From JAEUMD01 sp050250815 (GTDB lineage Bacteria; Pseudomonadota; Alphaproteobacteria; Rhizobiales; Hyphomicrobiaceae), in the NCBI GenBank assembly GCA_050250815.1, contig JBFWNY010000004.1, forward strand, positions 1 through 64,000: DNA of 64,000 nucleotides, in the 5' to 3' direction. A program made the position numbers and the translations under genes. The notes beneath the pieces were generated by a model. That model was not told the DNA's origin, did not search any database, and saw only the letters and a list, made by a program, of their open reading frames with translations. Shown one piece after another: positions 1-7,010 of this stretch. How positions within the stretch are numbered: position 1 is the first letter of the stretch; every line of letters starts with the position of its first letter.

Positions 1-26
1 AGTTTCGTCACGTTATCGTTGGGCAC
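1..26 (-). mobile_element. possible start of an IS256-like transposase, cut by window edge
   Basis: On the minus strand a good ribosome binding site (AAAGGAG) precedes a GTG at 26-24 that opens a frame beginning MPNDNVTKL and running off the window. This resembles the N-terminus of one group of IS256-family transposases, from memory only. A short inverted repeat (GGCATATCG at 27-35, CGATATGCC at 74-82) lies in the presumed leader. The neighbouring tetR homology stops abruptly near position 120, as an insertion sequence end would cause. Only eight or nine codons are visible, so this is a weak call. Confidence 0.3.
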
Positions 27-86
27 GGCATATCGCTCCTTTGGTGGAGAAGTGAGGTCGTCAACAAACCCCACGATATGCCGCCT

Positions 87-416
87 TCACCGATTCACGC
101 CGTCACCAACTTCTGGGGATAGCTCCACGAAGACCGCCTCAAGGGCTGCGATCGGAGACGTGGCTCCTTCTGCTGCCTTATCCACGCGGGCGAGCAAGCG
201 TTCGGCCACCCAAGATATGACGGCCTCTAAGATCGCATCCTTGCTCGGGAAATGACGGAACAGCGCCCCCTGGGTCAGCCCCATTCGCTGCGCGATGGCC
301 GTCGTTGTGATGTCGCTCGGATTTTGTTCCGCGGCCAGATCGACCATCGCCTCCACGGTCGCCGCTCGTCGCTCGTCAGCGGGAAGATGCTTGGGATGCC
401 CATTCATGGCTTGCAC
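87..416 (-). pseudogene. truncated TetR/AcrR-family regulator
   Basis: The N-terminal DNA-binding domain is intact: a helix-turn-helix around TTTAIAQRMGLTQGALFRHF, followed by the usual PSKDAILEAV helix. TetR proteins are normally about 190-210 residues. This frame stops at 109 because the sequence diverges after residue about 95 (LEAVFVE), and no ligand-binding domain follows. The break coincides with sequence resembling an IS end at the window edge. An intact palindrome sits just upstream of the start and could be its old operator. The remnant may still bind DNA but could not respond to a ligand or dimerise normally. A start at 407 (MNGH) is equally possible. Confidence 0.6.
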
Positions 417-427
417 TCACACAAGAA

Positions 428-441
428 AGTAATCTATTACT
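428..441. promoter_or_regulatory. palindromic operator candidate for the tetR remnant
   Basis: AGTAAT-CT-ATTACT is a perfect inverted repeat with a 2-bp centre, 12 bp upstream of the tetR start, in an A+T-rich patch (420-465) that stands out in GC-rich surroundings. TetR regulators usually bind such palindromes over their own promoter. The rest of the 417-616 gap between tetR and lysR shows no other gene. Confidence 0.45.
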
Positions 442-616
442 ATCTATCCATTATAGTTGCTCACCGCAAGAGGAAACCACGGGGGTAATCGTCATCGACA
501 GCAAGGCCGTTATCCCGGTCGACCAACGCCGGTCGATCCCACGCGAATGGAACGGTGAGCGCCTGTCCTCCCTCCATGGGAGGAGCCCGATACGTCATGA
601 ACCCAGCGGAATATAA

Positions 617-1564
617 GTGGAACTACGCCACCTCCGATACTTCGTTGCCGCAGCGGAACATGGCAGCCTTCGCAAGGCTGCGTCGGCGCTTGGCATCCGA
701 GAGTCAGCGGTCAGCCGTCGAATCCGCGATCTTGAGGATCACTTGGGCGCCTCGCTCTTTCAGCGGCACAATGGCGGTGTCATTCTAACGCTGGCCGGGC
801 AGCGCTTCGTGCGGCACGCGCGAAAGGCACTTAGGCAGATCGAGTATGGTGCAAAGGACGTCGCCACGATCGGACGCTCCGAAGACGGTCGGATCAAGAT
901 CGGGATATTCTCTTCGCTCGCCTCGGGCTTCCTGTCGGAGTTGCTGCGCGCTTATGATAAGGGTCACGCGCAGGTCCGAATCGAGCTGATAGACGGCGAT
1001 CCGGCGGATCATGTTTCGGCGATTCGTCAGTTGCGACTTGATGTTGCGTTCATCACCGGTACGTCGCAGTGGCCCGATTGCGAAGTCGATCAGCTTTGGT
1101 GGGAGCGGGTATTTGTTGTCCTTCCCGCTAACCACTCGCTCTGCGGCAAGGCGGAACTCAACTGGCGCGACCTCGTCGGCGAGCGGTTCATTGTAAGCGA
1201 CGGGGCGCCGGGGCCGGAGATTCACGACTACTTGGTGCAGCGCCTCGCTGATCTTGGACGGCATCCAGAAGTTGATACACAATATGTCGGTCGAGACAAT
1301 CTTCTCTCGCTTGTAGCGGTCGGTCGAGGTCTAACGCTGACGAGCGAAGCAACTACGGTCGCACAGTTCCCAGGAATCACATATCGACCGATCGCGAACG
1401 AAGTTCTGCCCTTCAGCGCAGTGTGGTCGCCCCGGAACGATAATCCGGCCTGCCGTCGATTGCTCAGTCTCGCGCGTACATTATCCCGATCAACAAGAGC
1501 AACAATCATTACTGCGATGCTTTTGACTTCCTCGCTTTCACAAATCCCCGATCCGTGGCTATGA
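617..1564 (+). CDS. LysR-family transcriptional regulator
   Basis: The protein is 315 residues, a normal LysR length. The N-terminal winged helix-turn-helix is clear (MELRHLRYFVAAAEHGSLRKAA, then ESAVSRRIRDLEDHLGASLFQR), followed by a two-lobed periplasmic-binding-like effector domain from about residue 90. It would bind DNA and respond to an unknown small molecule. No divergently transcribed target is intact; the neighbour is the tetR remnant. Its last 56 bp overlap, tail to tail, the end of the DUF2274 gene of the conjugation operon, and the last residues look like read-through. It is probably ICE cargo or a relic of an insertion beside trbI. Confidence 0.85.
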   Translation: MELRHLRYFVAAAEHGSLRKAASALGIRESAVSRRIRDLEDHLGASLFQRHNGGVILTLAGQRFVRHARKALRQIEYGAKDVATIGRSEDGRIKIGIFSSLASGFLSELLRAYDKGHAQVRIELIDGDPADHVSAIRQLRLDVAFITGTSQWPDCEVDQLWWERVFVVLPANHSLCGKAELNWRDLVGERFIVSDGAPGPEIHDYLVQRLADLGRHPEVDTQYVGRDNLLSLVAVGRGLTLTSEATTVAQFPGITYRPIANEVLPFSAVWSPRNDNPACRRLLSLARTLSRSTRATIITAMLLTSSLSQIPDPWL

Positions 1565-1736
1565 ATCGCTCCAGCATAGGAACAATGAGACGGACCGGAT
1601 CGGCCGATGCCTGTCCCGACTCGCGGCCGAGGATCTCGGCATAGGCCATCAGGTCGCGATGGAGCGCGGCAGGCAGCTCCAGCGCGACCTTGACGGGTTT
1701 ATCGTCGGCGATGGGGCCGAGTTTCAGCTTGGTCAT
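1509..1736 (-). CDS. DUF2274 protein at the end of the trb operon
   Basis: A 75-residue protein beginning MTKLKLGPIADDKPVKVALELP, the pattern of the DUF2274 family that follows trbI in many trb-type ICEs. The start ATG at 1736 lies two bases after the trbI stop, so the two are probably translationally coupled. The segment VALELPAALHRDLMAYAEIL resembles a ribbon-helix-helix core (short strand then helix), so it may be a small DNA-binding protein. Its biochemical role is not established. Its 3' end overlaps the convergent lysR gene by 56 bp. Confidence 0.8.
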   Translation of the reverse strand: MTKLKLGPIADDKPVKVALELPAALHRDLMAYAEILGRESGQASADPVRLIVPMLERFIATDRGFVKARKSKASQ

Positions 1737-1738
1737 GG

Positions 1739-2902
1739 TCAGTTCCTGAAGGGTTCGAGGACAAGATCGCGCGTCACTACAATCCTGACCAGGAAGCCCG
1801 GCCGGATGGTCAGCGTCGGCGCGACGTTGAGCTGGCGGCGAACGATCTGCTGTCCGGCGTCGTTGATCGTGTCCTGGCCGCCGTTGCGGATGGCGCGCAG
1901 GAGCCGGTCCTGATCGTCGACGGCAAGCTCGGCTCCAACCGAAAGCAGGGTCGAGAGCCCGGCCGCCTTGGCGAGATCCCACCAGTGATAATCGACGCCA
2001 TCCTCAAGGCCGGCATAGCCCTGCGTGTCGGTTCCAGGCTGGCGCTCGAGAACGATCGAGCGGCCGTTCGGCATGATGAGCCGGTTCCAGACGAGCAGGA
2101 CGCGGCGCTGGCCGAACTGCACGTTGTTGTCGTACTGGCCGATGATCCGCGTCCCCTGGGGTACGAGCAGGATGCGCCCGGTCGGGCTGTCATAGATCGG
2201 CTCCGTGACCTGGGCGATGATCTGGCCGGGCAGATCGGAGCGGATGCCGGTGATGAGTGCGGCCGAAATGACCGCCCCGGCCTGGAGCACGAAGGGCGAC
2301 GCCGGCGGCGTCACGCGATCGGGCGTGACGGTGCGCCGGTCGGCCGCCGCGTTGAGGAAGGCGAGCTGCTTGTCCTGGCCGGTGGCGGCCTGTCCGCCCG
2401 CGCCGGAGAGATCGAGGCCGGCAAGACCGGGCATTGCGCCCGCCGTGCTGGCGGCCGTCGATCCCTGCCGCGACTGGAAGAAGACGGTGCTGAGGCGCGC
2501 GGCCTCTTCCTCGGCGCGGCGACGCTGCTCGGCCTCGCTGACGCCGGGCGTCGGAACCGCGGGCGTTACAACGGGCTGGCCGTTGTTCTGCGCGTCGACG
2601 ATCGGGCGGCCGAGATCGCCGGGAAGCGCCGGGCCAAGGATCGGGCCGGAATAGTCCTTCGGCAATCCGGCGAGACCGTCGGCGGTCTGGCGGTTGTTGG
2701 TGGAATAAAGCTCAGCGCCGCCATCGTCCGGCCCGCGTGTCTGGAGCGCGTAGATCAGCGATCCGCCGATGCCGACCAGGGCGACGGCGGCGACGCTCGC
2801 GAGCATCTTGCGCGAGAGGCGTGTGACGCGCGGCGCTTCGGCGCGAAGCCGCATCGGCGCGACGGGGGTGCTGGTTGCGGTATTGCCTGCGGTATCGGTC
2901 AT
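1739..2902 (-). CDS. trbI: conjugal transfer protein TrbI (VirB10-like)
   Basis: 387 residues, typical of TrbI. A short cytoplasmic N-terminus (to about residue 33) leads into one transmembrane helix (LASVAAVALVGIGGSLIYAL). A proline- and glutamine-rich periplasmic stretch follows, then the conserved VirB10/TrbI C-terminal domain (ISAALITGIRSDLPGQIIAQ; QGTRIIGQYD; NRLIMPNG). In type IV secretion the protein spans the envelope and links the inner-membrane motor to the outer-membrane core formed with TrbG. It is the second-to-last gene of the operon, and its start overlaps the trbG stop (ATGA). Confidence 0.95.
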   Translation of the reverse strand: MTDTAGNTATSTPVAPMRLRAEAPRVTRLSRKMLASVAAVALVGIGGSLIYALQTRGPDDGGAELYSTNNRQTADGLAGLPKDYSGPILGPALPGDLGRPIVDAQNNGQPVVTPAVPTPGVSEAEQRRRAEEEAARLSTVFFQSRQGSTAASTAGAMPGLAGLDLSGAGGQAATGQDKQLAFLNAAADRRTVTPDRVTPPASPFVLQAGAVISAALITGIRSDLPGQIIAQVTEPIYDSPTGRILLVPQGTRIIGQYDNNVQFGQRRVLLVWNRLIMPNGRSIVLERQPGTDTQGYAGLEDGVDYHWWDLAKAAGLSTLLSVGAELAVDDQDRLLRAIRNGGQDTINDAGQQIVRRQLNVAPTLTIRPGFLVRIVVTRDLVLEPFRN

Positions 2903-3861
2903 TATGACGGCCTCCCGTCGGTGCGGGTAATCCTGACGGTCTGCTGCTTGTCGCCCGCGCCAAGGCGCAGTTCGGCCGCGCCAAACAGGCGATCGACAAT
3001 CAGGATGTGTTGATAGATGCGGCTGTTGGCGATCTGGGTTTCGCCTTCGGGGCCGATGACGAAGAGCGGCGGCATCTCGCCCTGCACGATGCCGGCCGGG
3101 AACTCGACATAGACATGCCGGCCATCGTCATAGACGGCGATCGGCTTCCACGGCGGATTGCCAGTGGCGGTCAGGCTGTAGCGATAATTGCGGGCGGCCA
3201 CGGCCGGAATGACCGGCGTGACTGGCACGCTTTGGCGCTGGCTGGCCGGCGGCTGCGGATAGGCCCAAGCGACAGACGGCATGTAGGGCTTCTCGCCGGA
3301 GCGCAACTCCAGCATGTAGGTGCGCCGGTCGGTGGTCACGATGAGGTTGGTGGTGATGTCGGGCCGGCTCGGCTTGACGAGGATATGGACGCGGCGCGCG
3401 ACGCCGGAACCGCTCTCGGTATCGCCGATGATCCAGCGCGCCGTATCGCCGGCGGCGATCGGTCCCGCGCCGGTCAGGCTTTCGCCCGGCTCCAGCGCGA
3501 TGTCGGTGATCTGGCCGGGAACGGCATAGACCTGATAGAGCGCGCCTTCCGACCATGGGTAGATCTGGATGGCGTTGTAATAGCCCTCGCGGCGCGGCTG
3601 CACGCGAGCCGCCGCATTGGCGTTCTCGACGCGGCCGGTCGGGGTGCCGGCGGTCTCGCCGCCGCGTGCGACCGTCCAGGCCGGCGGGATCAGCACCGGC
3701 TTCGGCCGGTCATCGGTGACGGCGGCCGGGATCGCCGGCAAAGGCGGCACGCTGGCGTCGTAGCTGATCGCCGGAGGCTTGGTCATGCTGGCGCATCCGG
3801 CGAGCATGGTTGCGGAGAGCAACAGGGCCGGAACGGCGAAGGTGCGGACGGACGGGCTCAT
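2902..3861 (-). CDS. trbG: conjugal transfer protein TrbG (VirB9-like)
   Basis: 319 residues. The N-terminus is a lipoprotein-like signal ending in a lipobox (LAGC, Cys near residue 23), so it is probably an outer-membrane-associated lipoprotein. The middle carries the VirB9/TrbG/CagX beta-domain (YPWSEGALYQVYAVPGQITDIAL; TTNLIVTTDRRTYMLEL) and the C-terminus has the expected NYRYSLTATG and VYVEFPAG blocks. It forms the outer-membrane pore complex with TrbI. Its start overlaps the trbF stop by four bases. Confidence 0.95.
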   Translation of the reverse strand: MSPSVRTFAVPALLLSATMLAGCASMTKPPAISYDASVPPLPAIPAAVTDDRPKPVLIPPAWTVARGGETAGTPTGRVENANAAARVQPRREGYYNAIQIYPWSEGALYQVYAVPGQITDIALEPGESLTGAGPIAAGDTARWIIGDTESGSGVARRVHILVKPSRPDITTNLIVTTDRRTYMLELRSGEKPYMPSVAWAYPQPPASQRQSVPVTPVIPAVAARNYRYSLTATGNPPWKPIAVYDDGRHVYVEFPAGIVQGEMPPLFVIGPEGETQIANSRIYQHILIVDRLFGAAELRLGAGDKQQTVRITRTDGRPS

Positions 3862-4547
3862 TGGCTCAGCTCCCGCGACCAGTTAATCGCATTGACGTAG
3901 ATGCCGAGCGGATTGGCTTTCAGCCGCTCGGCGTCTCGGGGCGGCTGGAGGGTGATGGTCAAGATCGCCGTCCACCGCTCCGTTCTCGCAAGCACGCCGT
4001 TCTCGAACTGCCGCTCCGTCCAGGCAACGCGGAAGGAATCCGGCGAGGCGCGGATGACGCTGGAGACGTCGACGGCGATCTGCTGCTTCCCGACCTTGGT
4101 GAAGGGATCGTTGGTGCGGGCATAGTCGTTGAGCGCGCCCGCGCCGCGGTCGGTCGTCCACTCATAGGCGCGAAGCCAGTTCTGGCGAACGATGATCGGA
4201 TCGGCCGGGATCGAGCGGACCTGCTCAATGAAGCGGGCCAGATGCCAGGCGATCTGCGGATCGGTCGGGCGATAGTCGGCGGTGGCCGGCGCGATGCTCT
4301 GCGCCTGGCCGAGCTTGTCGACTTGCACCACCCAGGGCACGACGGTTCCGCGCGCCGACTGGATGACGAGCGCCCCGGCGAAACCGGCCGAGAGGATCAG
4401 CGAGCCGAAGGCCATGTATCGCCAGTTCTTGGCCTGCACGCGGGCCGAGCCGATGCGGTCGTCCCAGACCTGCGCGGCCTTCTGGTAAGGCGTCTCGGGT
4501 TCGGGCGTCTTGCCGTAATGCACGGCGGGCCTTTTGAAGATGTTCAT
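3858..4547 (-). CDS. trbF: conjugal transfer protein TrbF (VirB8-like)
   Basis: 229 residues. A cytoplasmic N-terminus (FKRPAVHYGKTPEPETPYQKAAQVWDDRIG) precedes one transmembrane helix (about residues 45-65), then a periplasmic NTF2-like VirB8 domain (SIAPATADYRPTDPQIAWHL; FIEQVRSIPADP). VirB8-like proteins nucleate assembly of the secretion channel at the inner membrane. It overlaps trbL upstream and trbG downstream by a few bases each, so the genes are translationally coupled. Confidence 0.95.
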   Translation of the reverse strand: MNIFKRPAVHYGKTPEPETPYQKAAQVWDDRIGSARVQAKNWRYMAFGSLILSAGFAGALVIQSARGTVVPWVVQVDKLGQAQSIAPATADYRPTDPQIAWHLARFIEQVRSIPADPIIVRQNWLRAYEWTTDRGAGALNDYARTNDPFTKVGKQQIAVDVSSVIRASPDSFRVAWTERQFENGVLARTERWTAILTITLQPPRDAERLKANPLGIYVNAINWSRELSQ

Positions 4548-5911
4548 GAGCGGTCGCTTTCAGAGAGGTTGACGGAAGAACCGGAGCCGTGGCTGTCGCC
4601 GGAACGGACGGCATGGGCGGCGGCGCTGACGCCGTGAGAAAGATGCTGGCCGCGCTTCATGCGCTTGGCCCATTCCGGGGTGCCTCCTGCCGTGGCTGCC
4701 GGCGTGGACGCGGCTTCGGCGTCCTGCGGACCACCGCCGACCGTTCCCATGGTCGAGGAGCCGCCGGTCGCACCGAAGCCGGCCTTGGCGCCATCGGAGA
4801 AGCTGGATTTCATGCTTTCCGAGGCGCGCGCCACCGCGCGCTTCAGCGGTGAGACGGCGGCCGAGCCTGCGGCGCGGGCAACGCCGCCCATGCCGGAGAC
4901 GACGCCTGCCGCACCCGACTGCCCCACGGAGCCGAGCGAATAGGCCGCCGATGCCGAGCCTGCCGCCGTCGCGCCGCCGCGGGCAACGGCAGCGCCACCG
5001 GAGAGCGCCGCCGATCCGCCCTTGATGGCGAGACCCGCCGCACCGCCTGCCGCAAGGGCTGCGCCGCCGACGGCAAGGCCGGTCCCCACGGCAGCGCCAG
5101 CACCGAGCTGCGGGCCGCCAGAGACGAGACCGTTGGCGATGCCGGGACCGAAGATGCCGAGGCCGAGCAATGAGAGCGCGGCGAGCACGATCGCCATGGC
5201 GTCATCGACGGTCGGGGTCGTGCCGCCGAAGCCCTTGGTGAACTCGCCGAACAGCGTCGAGCCGATACCGATGATGACGGCAAGGACCAGAACCTTGATG
5301 CCGCTGGAAATGACGTTGCCAAGCACGCGCTCGGCCATGAAGGCGGTCTTCCCGAAGAGACCGAACGGAATGAGAACGAATCCGGCGAGCGTCGAAAGCT
5401 TGAACTCGATCAGCGTGACGAAGAGCTGGATCGCCAGGATGAAGAAGGCGAGGATCACGAGCGCCCAGGCAAACAGCAGGCACACGATCTGGATCAGGTT
5501 CTCGAAGACCGAGATCCAGCCCATCAGCGGCGAGATCGCTTCAAGCAGCGGCCGGGCGGCATCGAGGCCGGTTTGCGCGACCTTACCGGGGCGCATCAGG
5601 TCGGCGGTCGAGAAGCCCGTACCGCTCGCCTTCAGGCCAAGCCCGGCGAAGCTATCGAAGACGATCTTCGCGAGATTGTTCCAGTTGCCGATGAGATAGG
5701 CGAAGACGCCGACGAACAGCGTCTTCTTGACGAGACGTGCGATGATGTCGTCATCGCCGGCCCATGACCAGAACAGCGCGGCGAGCGTCACGTCGATGAC
5801 GATGAGCGTGGTCGCGATGAACGCGACTTCGCCGGATAGAAGGCCGAAGCCCGAGTCGATGTATTTGGTGAATACGCCGAGGAAATTATCGATGACGCCT
5901 GCGCCGCCCAT
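4544..5911 (-). CDS. trbL: conjugal transfer protein TrbL (VirB6-like)
   Basis: 455 residues. The first two thirds hold about six hydrophobic helices (for example VAFIATTLIVIDVTLAALFW and FAWALVILAFFILAIQLFVT), as expected for the polytopic VirB6/TrbL channel component. The last third is low-complexity Gly/Ala/Ser sequence ending in a polar tail, which is normal for TrbL. It lies between trbK and trbF, the canonical place. The start MGGAGVIDNFLGVF fits the family. Confidence 0.95.
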   Translation of the reverse strand: MGGAGVIDNFLGVFTKYIDSGFGLLSGEVAFIATTLIVIDVTLAALFWSWAGDDDIIARLVKKTLFVGVFAYLIGNWNNLAKIVFDSFAGLGLKASGTGFSTADLMRPGKVAQTGLDAARPLLEAISPLMGWISVFENLIQIVCLLFAWALVILAFFILAIQLFVTLIEFKLSTLAGFVLIPFGLFGKTAFMAERVLGNVISSGIKVLVLAVIIGIGSTLFGEFTKGFGGTTPTVDDAMAIVLAALSLLGLGIFGPGIANGLVSGGPQLGAGAAVGTGLAVGGAALAAGGAAGLAIKGGSAALSGGAAVARGGATAAGSASAAYSLGSVGQSGAAGVVSGMGGVARAAGSAAVSPLKRAVARASESMKSSFSDGAKAGFGATGGSSTMGTVGGGPQDAEAASTPAATAGGTPEWAKRMKRGQHLSHGVSAAAHAVRSGDSHGSGSSVNLSESDRS

Positions 5912-5914
5912 GGC

Positions 5915-6220
5915 TCACCGCCCTTCGGCTGCGGCGGGCGCCGCCGGTGCGACCGGAGCGACCGGCGCAGGCGCGTGGCCGAGAAAGCGGTCGCGGGTTT
6001 CGGCCCAGACGCGCAGACATTCCGCATCGCTCGCGGCCTGTTGACCAAGTTGCTGGCACCGGCGCTGGCTCTCGCGCAGCGGATCGCCTTCGGGCTGAAG
6101 CTGACGCGCCGACGGCGGTGCTGGCGCGTCCTCTCTACGGGTCATTTCGATCGCCGTCGCCGTGACGGCGATGGCGACGAATACAATAGCGCCCAGCCGG
6201 GCCAGCATCTTGCCGTCCAT
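5915..6220 (-). CDS. trbK: TrbK-like (TrbK-alt) entry-exclusion candidate
   Basis: 101 residues with an N-terminal membrane helix (MLARLGAIVFVAIAVTATAIE) and a short polar periplasmic tail with two or three Cys (RRCQQLGQ; DAECLRVW), followed by a Pro/Ala-rich end. Placement between trbJ and trbL matches the TrbK-alt family of trb-type ICEs. TrbK proteins elsewhere prevent redundant transfer into cells that already hold the element; that role is inferred from position, as sequence conservation in this group is low. The start could be 6220 (MDGKML) or 6208 (MLARLG). Confidence 0.8.
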   Translation of the reverse strand: MDGKMLARLGAIVFVAIAVTATAIEMTRREDAPAPPSARQLQPEGDPLRESQRRCQQLGQQAASDAECLRVWAETRDRFLGHAPAPVAPVAPAAPAAAEGR

Positions 6221-6240
6221 AAGCCTGCTCCTTCCGGCGC

Positions 6241-7008
6241 TTACTTGCCGCTGTTGAAGATCTGGGCGTTGCCGGGCTGGTAGCCCGAGCCCGGCGTCAG
6301 GAAGCGGCGACGCTGTTCGCGGCCCTGTTCGGCGGCGGCGCTGCGTTCGGCCTCGGTGAGCGCGCTGGCGCGGCCGTTGGAGGCGAGCAGCGCCACGAGA
6401 TCCGAAAGCTGCTGCGATTGCAGGGCGAGGATCTGATTGCCGGCTTGCGTCGCCTGAAGCGCGCCGGTCGCGCCCTGGCTCTGGCTGACCAGCGCCGACA
6501 TCTGCGTCCGGTTGCTGTCGATGTTCGAGACGACACCGGCCTGCACGCGCATGGCGTCCTGCAAGCCGCCGACGGTGTTCTGCCAGCGCGAGCGGGCGTC
6601 GGCGACCATCTGCTTGTCGCTCGTCGACATGGAGACGTTGCCGTATTTCTGGCTGAACATCTGGTCAATCTGCTGGACATTGAAGGCAATGCCCTGGGCC
6701 TGCTGGAGAAGCTGCTGCGTGCGCTGCACGTTCTGCTGCAAGGTCTGAAGCGCCGAGTAAGGCAGGCTCGCCAGGTTCTTCGCCTGGTTGATGAGCATCT
6801 GAGCTTCGTTCTGGAGCGAGGTGATCTGGTTGGTGATCTGCTCCAGCGTGCGCGCGGCGGTCAGGACGTTTTGCGCATAGTTGGAGGGATCGAAGACGAT
6901 GATGGCGTGAGCGGGCGTCGCCACCATCGGCGAGAGTGCGAGCGGCGCGGCCGCCAGCATGGACGCGGCGAGCGCCATGGCGCGCGAGCGGAAACGAAGG
7001 GTAATCAT
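6241..7008 (-). CDS. trbJ: conjugal transfer protein TrbJ (VirB5-like)
   Basis: 255 residues with a signal peptide ending near TPAHA (residues about 1-36). The rest is helical and Gln-rich (LEQITNQITSLQNEAQML; LQTLQQNVQRTQQLLQQAQG), the coiled-coil character of TrbJ/VirB5 minor pilin proteins that sit at the pilus tip and help contact recipients. The ATG at 7008 lies just after the trbE stop; the longer upstream frame is only trbE sequence in another frame. Confidence 0.93.
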   Translation of the reverse strand: MITLRFRSRAMALAASMLAAAPLALSPMVATPAHAIIVFDPSNYAQNVLTAARTLEQITNQITSLQNEAQMLINQAKNLASLPYSALQTLQQNVQRTQQLLQQAQGIAFNVQQIDQMFSQKYGNVSMSTSDKQMVADARSRWQNTVGGLQDAMRVQAGVVSNIDSNRTQMSALVSQSQGATGALQATQAGNQILALQSQQLSDLVALLASNGRASALTEAERSAAAEQGREQRRRFLTPGSGYQPGNAQIFNSGK

Positions 7009-7010
7009 AG

